Of a stretch of DNA of 34,568 bases, positions 7,057 through 15,302 are shown piece after piece (position 1 is the first letter of the stretch; each line of letters begins with the position of its first letter). A program made the position numbers and the translations under genes. Origin of the DNA: a virus; IMG/VR virus record IMGVR_UViG_3300050120_000450, positions 1 to 34,568 of that record; one strand, 5' to 3'. Under the pieces are notes generated by a model that was not told where the DNA came from, ran no database searches, and was given only the letters and a program-made list of their open reading frames with translations.

Positions 7057-7887
7057 ATGCCAAGACCATTGAAATTTTTCCGCGTCGCCGTCGAAGGCGC
7101 TACGTGCGACGGCCGCACGATTGAACGCGCCGCGATTGAGCAAATGGCGGATTCATACGATCCCAACGTGTACGGCGCGCGGATCTGGTTAGAACATATT
7201 CGCGGCACCCTGGCCGACAGCCCATTCCGAGCCTATGGCGACATCACAGCATTGAAAGCCAGCGAAGTGGACATGCCAGGCGGAAAAAAACTGGCCCTGT
7301 TCGCGGAAATCGACCCGACGCCGGATCTGATCGCCATGACCAAAGCCCGGCAAAAAATCTATTCCAGCTTAGAGATCAACCCAAAATTCGCAGACACCGG
7401 CCTTCCCTATCTCGCCGGACTTGGCGTGACCGACTCCCCGGCCAGCCTGGGAACCGAAATCCTAAAATTTGCCGCACAGTCCAAAAACGGCAATCCGTTT
7501 GCTGCCCGCAAAGCAGATCCCGGCAACCTGTACTCCGAAGCCGTCGAAGTGGAATTCTCATTCGACGAAACAGAAACCGAACCCGAGGTAACAAAATTGT
7601 CCACCGTCGTCAAAAAAATGATCGAGAAATTCAAATCTAAAAAAGTGGGAGACGACGAACGTTTTTCCGATATCACAGAGGCAGTTGAAACCTTAATTAA
7701 CCACGTCGCAGACCAGGAAGAAAAATTCAGTGGCGCAAAACTGGCGATCGACGAACTGCATACGGCGCTTGAGATCGTTACCGCAGATTTCACCGAGTTC
7801 AAGGAAAAAATCGACACAGAAGACAGAAGTCAACAAACACGGCCGGCCGCCACCGGCGGCGATGGCGAACAACAAACCGACTTCTAA
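7057..7887 (+). CDS. O: Capsid scaffolding protein and protease gpO
   Basis: gpO is both the internal scaffold and the maturation protease of the P2-type capsid. This 276-residue protein has an N-terminal serine protease domain with a probable triad of D18 (CDGR), H47 (WLEHIRG) and S103 or S104 (YSSLEIN), matching the P2 arrangement. The C-terminal half (about 195-265) is acidic and helical, as expected of a scaffold: VKKMIEKFKSKK, then a coiled-coil-like stretch with LAIDELHTALEIV. GGAG at 7042-7045 lies upstream of the ATG. It is divergent from gpP and followed by the capsid gene 58 bases later. Confidence 0.95.
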   Translation: MPRPLKFFRVAVEGATCDGRTIERAAIEQMADSYDPNVYGARIWLEHIRGTLADSPFRAYGDITALKASEVDMPGGKKLALFAEIDPTPDLIAMTKARQKIYSSLEINPKFADTGLPYLAGLGVTDSPASLGTEILKFAAQSKNGNPFAARKADPGNLYSEAVEVEFSFDETETEPEVTKLSTVVKKMIEKFKSKKVGDDERFSDITEAVETLINHVADQEEKFSGAKLAIDELHTALEIVTADFTEFKEKIDTEDRSQQTRPAATGGDGEQQTDF

Positions 7888-7945
7888 ACCTCACCACATT
7901 GCCGCTCAAACCGGCCACCTTTTTACCCTATTGGAGAGTTCCGAT

Positions 7946-8950
7946 ATGCAAAAGCATACCCGCGTCGCCTTTGACAAATATACCGCCCGCATCGGCCAAC
8001 TGAACGACACCGCCAGCATCTCTCACACATTCAGTGTCGATCCATCCGTTCAACAGAAAATCGAGAACAAAATTCAGGAATCCAGCGAATTTCTCACCAA
8101 GATCAACATCATTGGCGTCACCGACCAGGAAGGCGAAAAACTCGGCCTCGGAATCTCCGGCCCGATTGCCAGCCGGACCAACACCACAAAGACACAGCGC
8201 GCTACCCGCAACCTGAGCGGTGTAGATGGCCGTAAGTATCGTTGCGAGAAAACGGATTTCGACACGCATATCAACTATGCGATGCTGGACGCCTGGGCGA
8301 AGTTCCCCGATTTCCAGACGCGCATCGCCAATGCAATCCTGACTCGCCAGGCACTTGATCGCATGGTGATCGGCTTCCACGGCACCAGCGTAGCGGCGGC
8401 GACAAATATTTTGACGTCGCCGATGCTCCAGGACGTAAACAAAGGTTGGCTGCAGCATTTCCGCGAAGAGGCACCAGAACGCGTTCTGCATGAAGACGAG
8501 GAAGGCAGCGGCAAAGTCAGGATCGGCGGAAAGGGCATTTACATGAATCTGGACGCTGCCGTCGCCGACGCCATCAACATGCTCGATCCTTGGTATCAAG
8601 AAGACACCGGCCTGGTTGCCATCGTCGGTCGCAAACTGCTCAACGACAAATATTTCCCGTTGATCAACACCAAACAATCGCCGACGGAAACGCTGGCAAG
8701 CGACATCATCGTCAGCCAGAAACGGATCGGTGGCCTGCCGGCAGTGCGCGTTCCCTATTTTCCTGACAACGCCATCCTCATCACGCGATTCGACAACCTG
8801 TCGATCTATTTCCAGGAAGGTGCGCGCCGGCGCCGGGTGGTCGATGAAGCCAAGAGCGATCGTATCGAAAACTACGAATCGTCCAACGATGCGTATGTCA
8901 TCGAAGATCTCGGCCTGGGCGCCGTCATCGAAAACATCGAGCTGGTCTGA
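7946..8950 (+). CDS. N: Major capsid protein gpN
   Basis: A 334-residue major capsid protein of the P2 gpN family (HK97-like fold). N-terminal features include YTARIGQLND, VDPSVQQKIENKIQESSEFL and INIIGVTDQEGEKLGLG. Later motifs include RKYRCEKTDFDTHINYAMLD, GFHGTSVA and the C-terminal IYFQEGARRRRV, ENYESSNDAYVIED. The start at 7946 is set by the GGAGAG site at 7933-7938 and family length; the frame is open upstream into gpO but without support. gpO removes the N-terminal segment of its P2 homologue during maturation. The stop codon overlaps the start of gpM (TGATG). Confidence 0.96.
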   Translation: MQKHTRVAFDKYTARIGQLNDTASISHTFSVDPSVQQKIENKIQESSEFLTKINIIGVTDQEGEKLGLGISGPIASRTNTTKTQRATRNLSGVDGRKYRCEKTDFDTHINYAMLDAWAKFPDFQTRIANAILTRQALDRMVIGFHGTSVAAATNILTSPMLQDVNKGWLQHFREEAPERVLHEDEEGSGKVRIGGKGIYMNLDAAVADAINMLDPWYQEDTGLVAIVGRKLLNDKYFPLINTKQSPTETLASDIIVSQKRIGGLPAVRVPYFPDNAILITRFDNLSIYFQEGARRRRVVDEAKSDRIENYESSNDAYVIEDLGLGAVIENIELV

Positions 8951-9663
8951 TGACAAACGTATCCCCTGCCATGCGCCATCAAGCCCGCCTCGTCTCGGCA
9001 CGGGCAGCCGCGATAGCATCACCAGGCGAATCCACGCGGGGCAGCGCGTACGAACTCATGCTCTACAAGTTGGCCGACGACAGGCGTCGCCTAAAGCAAA
9101 TCCAGTCCATCCAGAAAAAAATCGAGGTCAAAGCAACCATGCTGCCCGAATATCGCGATTGGATCGATGGCGTCCTGAGCGCCGGCAACGGCGCCCAGGA
9201 CGATGTAGTCGCCTCGCTCCTGGTCTGGCATATCGATGTCGGCGACTACGAGCGCGCGCTCGAAATCGCCGAGTACGCAGTCAAACACAAGCTAACCCTG
9301 CCCGACCAGTACAGCCGGGATATCCCGACCATGCTGATCGACGAATTCTCCGTCGCCTATCTCAACGGCCCGCTGTTCACCGATCCCGAAAAGGCCATCG
9401 CCATCCTTGACCGGATAGAAGCCATGACGCAGAACGCCGATACGCCCGATCAAGCCAAGGCGAAACTGCACAAAGCGATCGGCTACGCGCTAATTGCGAC
9501 CGTCGACAAAGCCGATCCGGTAGAAATCACCCTCAATCAGCGGGCCAGTGCCTCACGCGCCAGCATGCATTTCGCGCAAGCACTTGGCCTGTTTGAACAC
9601 GTCGGCGTAAAAAAAGACATCGAACGGCTGGATCGACGCCTGAAAAAGGCCGCAGCCGCTTAA
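8950..9663 (+). CDS. M: Terminase small subunit gpM
   Basis: A 237-residue protein of the P2 gpM family (P2: 247 residues), the cos-recognising subunit described as the endonuclease partner of gpP. The N-terminal third is basic (MRHQARLVSARAAA, LADDRRRLKQIQSIQKK). The middle and C-terminal parts are helical, with LVWHIDVGDYERALEIAEYAV characteristic of the family. The ATG overlaps the capsid stop codon, so the two are translationally coupled. It should act with gpP on the cos-like site at 2675. Confidence 0.93.
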   Translation: MTNVSPAMRHQARLVSARAAAIASPGESTRGSAYELMLYKLADDRRRLKQIQSIQKKIEVKATMLPEYRDWIDGVLSAGNGAQDDVVASLLVWHIDVGDYERALEIAEYAVKHKLTLPDQYSRDIPTMLIDEFSVAYLNGPLFTDPEKAIAILDRIEAMTQNADTPDQAKAKLHKAIGYALIATVDKADPVEITLNQRASASRASMHFAQALGLFEHVGVKKDIERLDRRLKKAAAA

Positions 9664-9758
9664 ATCGAGCACCCCACGGCGCACGGCGGCGCGGGCTGAT
9701 TATTGGCAACTCGCTAAACATGACACCCGCCCACCGCCGTTTTTTTTGAGAGAGTCCC

Positions 9759-10256
9759 ATGAGCTTTATCGCAATAGCACCGTCATCCGCGAATCGGGGC
9801 GCCAACGCGCCCGAGCCAGTGATTATCGAAAACGATGGCTGGTTTCCCGATATCAATCTGACGCATATGCGCGACGCAATGCGTCTGGACGGCACAGTGA
9901 CCGACCCGCGCCTCGCACAAGCAGTCGTCGAAGCCATGCTCAACATCAACAACGAACTCGCCGAATGGAAGGTCGTGCAGGCCATCGAAAACGCCCATGC
10001 AACACTCGCTAACGTACCGGCCAGCACCATCAACCGCGAAAGCACCCTGCTCATCCATTACCGCCGCGCCGTCTACAGCACAGCCAAGGCCGATCTAGCC
10101 GAGCGCTACCGAGATTTCGACACCACCGCCTCATCGTTGGCCGACAAAAAAAGCATGGATGCGCTGAACGATATGCCGTCGGATCAACGCCGTAACGCCA
10201 CCTGGGCGGTGATGGACATCCTCGGACGCCCGCATTCAACGGTAGAACTCATCTGA
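9759..10256 (+). CDS. L: Head completion/stabilisation protein gpL
   Basis: A 165-residue protein of the P2 gpL family (P2: 169 residues), which joins the packaged head and prepares it for tail attachment. Family features are the N-terminal WFPDINLTHMRDAMRLDGTV and the C-terminal RNATWAVMDILGRPHSTVELI. A GAGAGAG site lies upstream of ATG 9759. The 95-base gap after gpM shows no further gene. The stop overlaps the gpX start (TGATG). Confidence 0.94.
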   Translation: MSFIAIAPSSANRGANAPEPVIIENDGWFPDINLTHMRDAMRLDGTVTDPRLAQAVVEAMLNINNELAEWKVVQAIENAHATLANVPASTINRESTLLIHYRRAVYSTAKADLAERYRDFDTTASSLADKKSMDALNDMPSDQRRNATWAVMDILGRPHSTVELI

Positions 10257-10465
10257 TGCAAGTGCGCGCACAACAGGGCGACACCGTTGACTTGCTTTGC
10301 TGGCGTCATCTCGGCGCCACCAGCGAAGTGGTCGAACAAGTGTTTGAAATGAACCCCGACATTGCGCAATTCGGGCCGATCCTGCCGCATGGACAATTAG
10401 TCACCCTGCCGGACACCGTTCCAACCGCCACCAAACAAAACCAGCCCCTGCAACTTTGGGACTAA
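10256..10465 (+). CDS. X: Tail protein gpX (LysM-like)
   Basis: At 69 residues this matches P2 gpX (67). gpX is a small LysM-fold tail protein needed for tail assembly. The body runs AQQGDTVDLLCWRHLG through VFEMNPDIAQFGPILPHGQLVTLP, the usual LysM-like repeat. It is translationally coupled to gpL through the overlapping TGATG. The lysis genes follow. Confidence 0.9.
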   Translation: MQVRAQQGDTVDLLCWRHLGATSEVVEQVFEMNPDIAQFGPILPHGQLVTLPDTVPTATKQNQPLQLWD

Positions 10466-10500
10466 CGACAGACTAAAACGATAACCCAACCAGGTGAAAA

Positions 10501-10746
10501 ATGACGCTCAACGTAGAAAGCTTTTTTGATCAAACCGTTCGCCTCACGCCCCCGGCAGCCGTCGCGGTAGCCAACAAAATCAGCGACAACGTTCCGATAA
10601 TAATCAATTGGGTCACGCTGTTCTACGTGTCCGTCTTGCTAACACACAAACTGTGGACCATTTTTAAGGACTGGCGCGAAGGCCGTTTGCGCATCCGACC
10701 GGTGGCCGTCGAAAAGCGACACAAGACCGACCGGACGTCGGAATGA
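10501..10746 (+). CDS. Putative holin, one membrane segment
   Basis: An 81-residue protein with an amphipathic N-terminus, one clear hydrophobic segment (about residues 32-50, PIIINWVTLFYVSVLLT) and a strongly basic tail (KDWREGRLRIRPVAVEKRHK). Holins pierce the inner membrane and time lysis. Position, size and the ATGA overlap with the endolysin support this role. It does not look like P2 gpY, which has three membrane segments. It could instead be an accessory lysis membrane protein, but no second holin candidate is visible. Confidence 0.7.
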   Translation: MTLNVESFFDQTVRLTPPAAVAVANKISDNVPIIINWVTLFYVSVLLTHKLWTIFKDWREGRLRIRPVAVEKRHKTDRTSE

Positions 10747-11240
10747 ACATCAATCACCGCATAGTGATCGCGGCCCTGACCTTTTCCGCAGCCGGCCTGG
10801 TCGGGCTAGCGGTCGATGAAGGTTATACCGCAACCGCCATACCGGACCCGGTACACGGCACCCGAACGCCCACAATCGGTTTCGGCATGACCGAAGGCGT
10901 CAAAATGGGAGACGTCACCACGCCAGTCGCTGCCCTGCAACGCAAACTCGCCTACCTGCAAAAGGGCGAAAAAGCGTTTAAGGCGTGCGTGCATATACCG
11001 CTGCATCAGGAAGAATTCGACATCTACACGAACCTGTATTACAGCATCGGCCCAAGGCGATTCTGCAAAAGCACTCTCGTTAAATACCTCAACGCCCAAC
11101 AATACAAAGCCGCCTGCAACCAAATCCTCGCATTCAAATATGCCGGGAAAATCGACTGCTCAAGCCCTGGCAATAAACACTGCCGCGGCCTCTGGCTTCG
11201 CCGGCTGAAGCTTCACAAACAATGCATGGCCGCACAGTGA
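10743..11240 (+). CDS. Endolysin, lysozyme-type (GH24) with SAR-like N-terminus
   Basis: A 165-residue T4-lysozyme-family muramidase that cleaves the peptidoglycan glycan chain. E26 (in DEG) and D35, nine residues apart as in T4 lysozyme, are the probable catalytic acids, followed by the family TIGFGMTEG loop. Residues about 7-24 (IVIAALTFSAAGLVGLAV) are weakly hydrophobic and end next to the active site, as in signal-arrest-release endolysins of P21 and P1 type. If so, it is exported by Sec and activated when the membrane collapses. The Cys-rich C-terminal part (CSSPGNKHC) is typical. It overlaps the holin by four bases. Confidence 0.92.
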   Translation: MNINHRIVIAALTFSAAGLVGLAVDEGYTATAIPDPVHGTRTPTIGFGMTEGVKMGDVTTPVAALQRKLAYLQKGEKAFKACVHIPLHQEEFDIYTNLYYSIGPRRFCKSTLVKYLNAQQYKAACNQILAFKYAGKIDCSSPGNKHCRGLWLRRLKLHKQCMAAQ

Positions 11241-11737
11241 AGTTCTTCGACCCTCGTTTTATCTTGGCGCTGATTTTCTTCGCATTCTCCGCCTACTTTC
11301 TAGGCAATTTCACGGTGTCCAAGGCATATAAGGCGCGCGAAAAAGCCAACAGCCAAGCGGCAAAGGCAGCCCTTGATGCCGCAAACGAACGCATCCATGA
11401 ATTGGAGCTGGCGGGAAAGACCATCGTCGACAGCCGTTTGCAATCCCTCAAACAGGAACTGAAAAATGAAAAATCACGTCATAAACGTTTTATTGCTGGG
11501 GTGCGTAGCGGCGCTATTCGCCTGTCAATCCCGATTGCGGCTTGTCCAGCCGAACTGGGCGCAGATTCCGCCACTGCCGGCGGAAGTGGGAACGAAACGC
11601 GCGCCGAACTTAAACCGGAGACTGCGTCAACTCTTGACGCCATTACCGTCGACGGCGACGACGCAATCCGCACCCTGAATTCTTGCATCGACATCTACAA
11701 CCGCATCCGGGAAAAATACAATGTACAAGGCAGATAG
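11222..11737 (+). CDS. Rz: Inner-membrane spanin Rz
   Basis: A 171-residue i-spanin. It has an N-terminal membrane anchor (about residues 11-28, FILALIFFAFSAYFLGNF) followed by a periplasmic coiled coil (about 32-90, SKAYKAREKANSQAAKAAL and onward) and the family's C-terminal CIDIYNRIREKYN. It bridges to Rz1 across the periplasm to fuse the membranes at the end of lysis. It overlaps the endolysin by 19 bases and gpR by 17. A second gene, Rz1, is embedded in another frame at 11466-11678. Confidence 0.88.
   Translation: MHGRTVKFFDPRFILALIFFAFSAYFLGNFTVSKAYKAREKANSQAAKAALDAANERIHELELAGKTIVDSRLQSLKQELKNEKSRHKRFIAGVRSGAIRLSIPIAACPAELGADSATAGGSGNETRAELKPETASTLDAITVDGDDAIRTLNSCIDIYNRIREKYNVQGR
11466..11678 (+). 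CDS. Rz1: Outer-membrane lipoprotein spanin Rz1 (nested in Rz)
   Basis: This 70-residue lipoprotein is nested entirely within Rz in a different frame, the classical Rz/Rz1 arrangement. It has a basic MKNH start, a hydrophobic core (VINVLLLGCVAALF) and candidate lipobox cysteines C20 (LFAC, more likely from length) and C13 (LLGC). A Pro-rich region follows (PNWAQIPPLPAEV), then an Arg-rich tail. It should be anchored in the outer membrane and pair with Rz. Confidence 0.8.
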   Translation: MKNHVINVLLLGCVAALFACQSRLRLVQPNWAQIPPLPAEVGTKRAPNLNRRLRQLLTPLPSTATTQSAP

Positions 11738-12206
11738 CCTACGCGAACACCTGGTGCACGCCAATCCGACCATGCGCCAAAACCCTGAAACTTTGCACAC
11801 GTTCATTGACGAAGGTAGCATTCGGGCGACCGGCACCAAATCACTGTCCTTCGAGTACAACTATCGCTTCAACATCATCATCACCGACTACCCAGGCGAC
11901 GAAGATGCCATCATCGTGCCGATCCTCGCATGGATCAAGGTGCATCAAAGCGATCTTCTGGATGGTGGCGAACTGCACAAAGGCGGTCTTATCTTCGAAG
12001 TCGATTTCAACAATGCCGCATCGATCGACTTCTCGATCAAGCTGCAACTGACGGAGCGCGTGATTGTTAAAAATGACAAACAAGGCCGGCTCGACATTAG
12101 CCATCCGGACGAGCTGCAGCCCACACCGGCTTACCATGCGCCATTCTGGACACTCTATAACCGCGACAACCTGATGGCGGAATGGCACATGCCGGACGCC
12201 GTATGA
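11721..12206 (+). CDS. R: Tail completion protein gpR
   Basis: A 161-residue protein of the P2 gpR family (P2: 155). With gpS it completes the tail end that joins the head. Family features are the N-terminal KADSLREHLVHANP, SIRATGTKSLSFEYNYRFNIIITDYPGDED and the C-terminal APFWTLYNRDNLMAEW. The start overlaps the 3' end of Rz. The stop overlaps the start of gpS as ATGA. Confidence 0.94.
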   Translation: MYKADSLREHLVHANPTMRQNPETLHTFIDEGSIRATGTKSLSFEYNYRFNIIITDYPGDEDAIIVPILAWIKVHQSDLLDGGELHKGGLIFEVDFNNAASIDFSIKLQLTERVIVKNDKQGRLDISHPDELQPTPAYHAPFWTLYNRDNLMAEWHMPDAV

Positions 12207-12670
12207 GCAACGATCTACAAGTATTTGAACAATGGGTAGCAGGCTTGCTACTCAAACTGGGACCGGGCCAACGCACCACCATCAACCGCCGCGTGGCGCA
12301 GGATTTGCGTCGCGGCCAAGCCAAACGCATTGCCTCCCAACACAATCCGGATGGTTCTGAATACACCCCGCGCAAAACCCGCCAAAAACTCCGCAGCAAG
12401 ATAGGACGCATCAAGCGCCAGCGCGCCGCCATGTTCGAAAGAATCCGCCTGCAAAAAAATCTAAAAGTAGAATCCAATGCCAACGGAATCGGCGTGGGAT
12501 TTATCGGCCGCGTTGCCCGAATCGCTCGCACACACCAAGAGGGATTATCCGAAAAGGTATCGAAAAATGGACCGGAACATCATTACGTCTCCCGCCAACT
12601 ACTGGGGCTCAGCGCAGCCGACCGGGATCTGATCCGCGAGTCGCTGTTACGCCACATTTCGGATCTTTAA
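12203..12670 (+). CDS. S: Tail completion/virion morphogenesis protein gpS
   Basis: A 155-residue, very basic protein of the P2 gpS family (P2: 150). Family landmarks are the N-terminal FEQWVAGLLLKLGPGQR, the region KRIASQHNPDGSEYTPRK, then GFIGRVARIARTHQEG and the C-terminal LLGLSAADRDLIRESLLRHI. I chose ATG 12203 over an upstream alternative because it forms the ATGA coupling with gpR and gives the family length. Confidence 0.92.
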   Translation: MSNDLQVFEQWVAGLLLKLGPGQRTTINRRVAQDLRRGQAKRIASQHNPDGSEYTPRKTRQKLRSKIGRIKRQRAAMFERIRLQKNLKVESNANGIGVGFIGRVARIARTHQEGLSEKVSKNGPEHHYVSRQLLGLSAADRDLIRESLLRHISDL

Positions 12671-12671
12671 A

Positions 12672-12692
12672 GTTGTCACCACCCATAGCAAC
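12672..12692. promoter_or_regulatory. GTTG-N13-CAAC dyad upstream of gpV (candidate Ogr site)
   Basis: GTTG (12672-12675) and CAAC (12689-12692) are perfect inverted half sites with a 13-base spacer in the 68-base gap before gpV. The same dyad occurs between P and O. In P2 a late promoter (PV) lies at this place and is activated by Ogr. The dyad centre is only about 57 bases from ATG 12739, so a start at -55 from it would leave almost no leader. Confidence 0.35.
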
Positions 12693-12738
12693 CCGTCATT
12701 AGGTGCACGCGTACGCGAGGTGCTTCAAGATTCGAAGC

Positions 12739-13437
12739 ATGACCGCAGACATCGCAGAACTTACCCGCTTACTCAACAACCTGATCCGCATCGGCACCAT
12801 CGCCGAAATCGATTATGTTGCAGTCCGCGCGCGCGTGCGGCTAGGGCCAACCCTGTTATCGGACTGGCGTCCCTGGGCGGCGCAACGCGCCGGCAACGCA
12901 CAGACATGGTGGGCGCCATCAAAAGGGGAGCCGATCGTCTTTCTTTCCCCTGGTGGCGATCTAGCGCGCGGTGTCATCACACAATCACTCTATTCCGAGG
13001 CAGCGCCGGCACCATCTCATAGCCCGAACGTCAGCCGCACTAACTATCCTGATGGCGCTTACGTGCAATACGATCACGGCAACCACGCGATGGAGGCTAT
13101 CTTGCCCGCCGACAGCAGCGCTACGCTGACCGCAGATTCCATCACCGTGAATGCAAGCACCGTTACAGCCAATGCACAAAAGATTACCTGTAACGCCCCC
13201 GACACCACCTGTACGGGCGACCTGACCGTCGGTGGCAATTTAGCGGTGGCCGGTAGCAGCGCATTGAACGGCGGAGCGAACGTAAAGGCTGGCAAGAGCG
13301 GCAAAGCAATGCACGTCGACGGTGTGATCGAGGCCACAAAGGACGTCATCGCCAACGGCAAGAGCGGATTCGGTCACACACATGACGTGTTCGGAGTCGG
13401 AGCACCTACATCAACACCGAAAGCCGTGTCGCCATGA
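12739..13437 (+). CDS. V: Baseplate spike protein gpV
   Basis: A 232-residue tail spike of the P2 gpV family (P2: 211). The trimer forms the central needle that pierces the outer membrane. An N-terminal OB-fold-like part (ELTRLLNNLIRIGTIAEID) is followed by a repetitive beta-helix (about 130-200, Thr/Ala/Asn-rich). The C-terminal tip motif GFGHTHDVFG has H213-x-H215, resembling the metal-binding HxH at the P2 spike apex. ATG 12739 fits the family N-terminus; an upstream alternative adds an atypical extension. The stop overlaps gpW as ATGA. Confidence 0.93.
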   Translation: MTADIAELTRLLNNLIRIGTIAEIDYVAVRARVRLGPTLLSDWRPWAAQRAGNAQTWWAPSKGEPIVFLSPGGDLARGVITQSLYSEAAPAPSHSPNVSRTNYPDGAYVQYDHGNHAMEAILPADSSATLTADSITVNASTVTANAQKITCNAPDTTCTGDLTVGGNLAVAGSSALNGGANVKAGKSGKAMHVDGVIEATKDVIANGKSGFGHTHDVFGVGAPTSTPKAVSP

Positions 13438-13769
13438 TCGGCATGAACGCAAACACTGGCCGCTGGATATCCGGCATCGATCACCTGGTGCAATCCATCG
13501 GCGACGTTCTGATGACGCCTATCGGGCTGCGCATTGAGCGCCGTCCCTACGGCTGCGAGGTCACCGAACTAATCGATCAACCGCTCAACGCGACAAACCG
13601 CCTACGCATCTATGCAGCGTCGGCGCACGCCTTGATGACATGGGAACCACGCATCATCCTGACCGCCATGCAACTGGAAATTGCGGCCGACGGGACATCG
13701 ACGATGGTCATGAATGCCTCTGCCGGCAGTGGCGAATTGCAGTTGTTCGTACCGATAAGAAACGTATGA
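13434..13769 (+). CDS. W: Baseplate wedge protein gpW (gp25-like)
   Basis: A 111-residue protein of the gpW/gp25 family (P2: 115), a T4 gp25-like baseplate wedge component that nucleates sheath polymerisation. Family signatures are the N-terminal GMNANTGRWISGIDHLVQSIGDVLMTP and RIERRPYGCEV. It is coupled to gpV and gpJ by four-base ATGA overlaps at both ends. Confidence 0.95.
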   Translation: MIGMNANTGRWISGIDHLVQSIGDVLMTPIGLRIERRPYGCEVTELIDQPLNATNRLRIYAASAHALMTWEPRIILTAMQLEIAADGTSTMVMNASAGSGELQLFVPIRNV

Positions 13770-14683
13770 GCAGCCCAATCGATCTCTCACGCCTGCCCGC
13801 ACCGGACATCATTGAGGCACTGGACTACGAGCAAATCTTCGCCGAACGCAAAGCATCCCTGCTTGCACTGACGCCCGCAGATCGGCGCGCCGAAGTCGAA
13901 TTAACGATGACGCTCGAATCCGAACCACTGACCATCCAATTGCAAGAAAGCGCCTACCGCGAACTGGTCCTGCGCAACCGGATCAACGACGCCGCGCGCG
14001 CCATGATGTTGGCGTTCGCCAGAGGATCGGATCAGGAACAAATCGGCGCCAACTTCAACACCAAACGCCTGGTGATCACAGAGGCCGACAACTCGGCAAG
14101 TCCACCAATAGCCGAGGTTCTGGAAGAAGAAGATGCCTATCAGCTCCGCATTCAAGAAGCATTTGACGGCCTGTCCGTAGCCGGTCCAGGTGCAGCTTAC
14201 GAAATGCTTGCACGCGGCGCCAGCGGAAAAGTAAGAGACGCAAGATGCGTCAGCCCCGCGCCGTGCGAAATCGTCATCTACGTACTATCCACGGAAGGCG
14301 ATGGAACGGCCGACCAAGCGCTACTTGATACGGTGTCGGATGCCCTTAGCCCCGAGGAGGTCCGACCTCTCGGAGATATGGTGACAGTCGTCAGTGCCGA
14401 AATCATCAACTATGAAATCGATGCCGTGATTGCGGTCAGCCATGGACCTGAATCCGAAATTGTCAGCGATGCGGCCATTGAAAAAGTGACCACAGGGTCC
14501 AAGCACCGGCGCGCTCTCGGCCGCAGCATTTATCGCTCTAAGCTAGATTCCGAGCTGCACGTTGAGGGAGTCCGCCACGCTATCGTCCATCAACCCGCCG
14601 ACAACATCCTCCTAACCAAAGGCCAAGCGGCACGCTGTACAGCGATCAACATTTCCGTGGTTGTAGAAGACGACGATGACTAA
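13766..14683 (+). CDS. J: Baseplate assembly protein gpJ
   Basis: A 305-residue baseplate protein of the P2 gpJ family (P2: 302), homologous to the T4 gp6/Mu gp47 wedge. Features include the N-terminal DLSRLPAPDIIEALDYEQIFAER, RMLAFA-type helix ARAMMLAFARGSDQEQIGAN and the C-terminal GVRHAIVHQPADNI. It forms the baseplate ring around the spike with gpW and gpI. ATG 13766 is chosen from the ATGA overlap with gpW. Confidence 0.95.
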   Translation: MSSPIDLSRLPAPDIIEALDYEQIFAERKASLLALTPADRRAEVELTMTLESEPLTIQLQESAYRELVLRNRINDAARAMMLAFARGSDQEQIGANFNTKRLVITEADNSASPPIAEVLEEEDAYQLRIQEAFDGLSVAGPGAAYEMLARGASGKVRDARCVSPAPCEIVIYVLSTEGDGTADQALLDTVSDALSPEEVRPLGDMVTVVSAEIINYEIDAVIAVSHGPESEIVSDAAIEKVTTGSKHRRALGRSIYRSKLDSELHVEGVRHAIVHQPADNILLTKGQAARCTAINISVVVEDDDD

Positions 14684-15302
14684 CAGCCTTACTCTGCTGC
14701 CGCCGAAGACGACTGCCTTGCAACGGGCGATTGCCCTGGCTTGCGCGCCACTTGGCGATATCCCCGTTCCCATCCGTAAGCTGATGAATCCCGATGAATG
14801 CCCTGTGGCGTTTCTTCCGCATCTGGCCTGGGCGTTTTCCGTCGATCGTTGGGATGACACCTGGCCGGAATCGACCAAGCGCGCGGCCATTAAAGCGTCG
14901 TACTTCATTCATCGCCACAAAGGTACCGTGGCGGCGGTGCGTCGCGTGACAGAGACTGTGGGCCGGCTGGTCAACCTTACCGAATGGTGGCAAACGGAAC
15001 CCAAAGGCCCGCGCGGCACATTTTCTTTGGAAATAAGCGTCTCCGAAGCCGGCATCAGCGAACACATGTTCCTGGAAATGGAGCGCCTGATCGAAGACGC
15101 CAAGCCAAAGAGCCGCCACATCAGCAACCTGGAAATCAGCCTACACACAACCCTTAACGCATATTTCGCCGTCGCTGTCTGCGATGGTGATTACCTCGAT
15201 ACCTATCCCTGGAAAAACAAAGATATCGACGTCATCATCACTTCGCATTCTGCGATTCGTGAGCATTGCATCGATTCGATGGAGATCTATCCACATGATT
15301 AA
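14676..15302 (+). CDS. I: Baseplate/tail protein gpI
   Basis: A 208-residue protein of the P2 gpI family (P2: 176), a baseplate component that links the wedge to the tail fibre. Family features are SLTLLPPKTTALQRAIA near the start, FLPHLAWAFSVDRWDDTWPE at about 45-65 and KGTVAAVRRVTE. The start overlaps the end of gpJ by eight bases, and the stop overlaps the gpH start. Confidence 0.93.
   Translation: MTNSLTLLPPKTTALQRAIALACAPLGDIPVPIRKLMNPDECPVAFLPHLAWAFSVDRWDDTWPESTKRAAIKASYFIHRHKGTVAAVRRVTETVGRLVNLTEWWQTEPKGPRGTFSLEISVSEAGISEHMFLEMERLIEDAKPKSRHISNLEISLHTTLNAYFAVAVCDGDYLDTYPWKNKDIDVIITSHSAIREHCIDSMEIYPHD

Noticed and set aside
7928-9022. Long minus-strand frame across the capsid gene
   Set aside because: It is the shadow of gpN; the sense frame is an unambiguous capsid protein.
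14646-15119. Minus-strand frame across gpI
   Set aside because: Shadow of a conserved baseplate gene with no start support.
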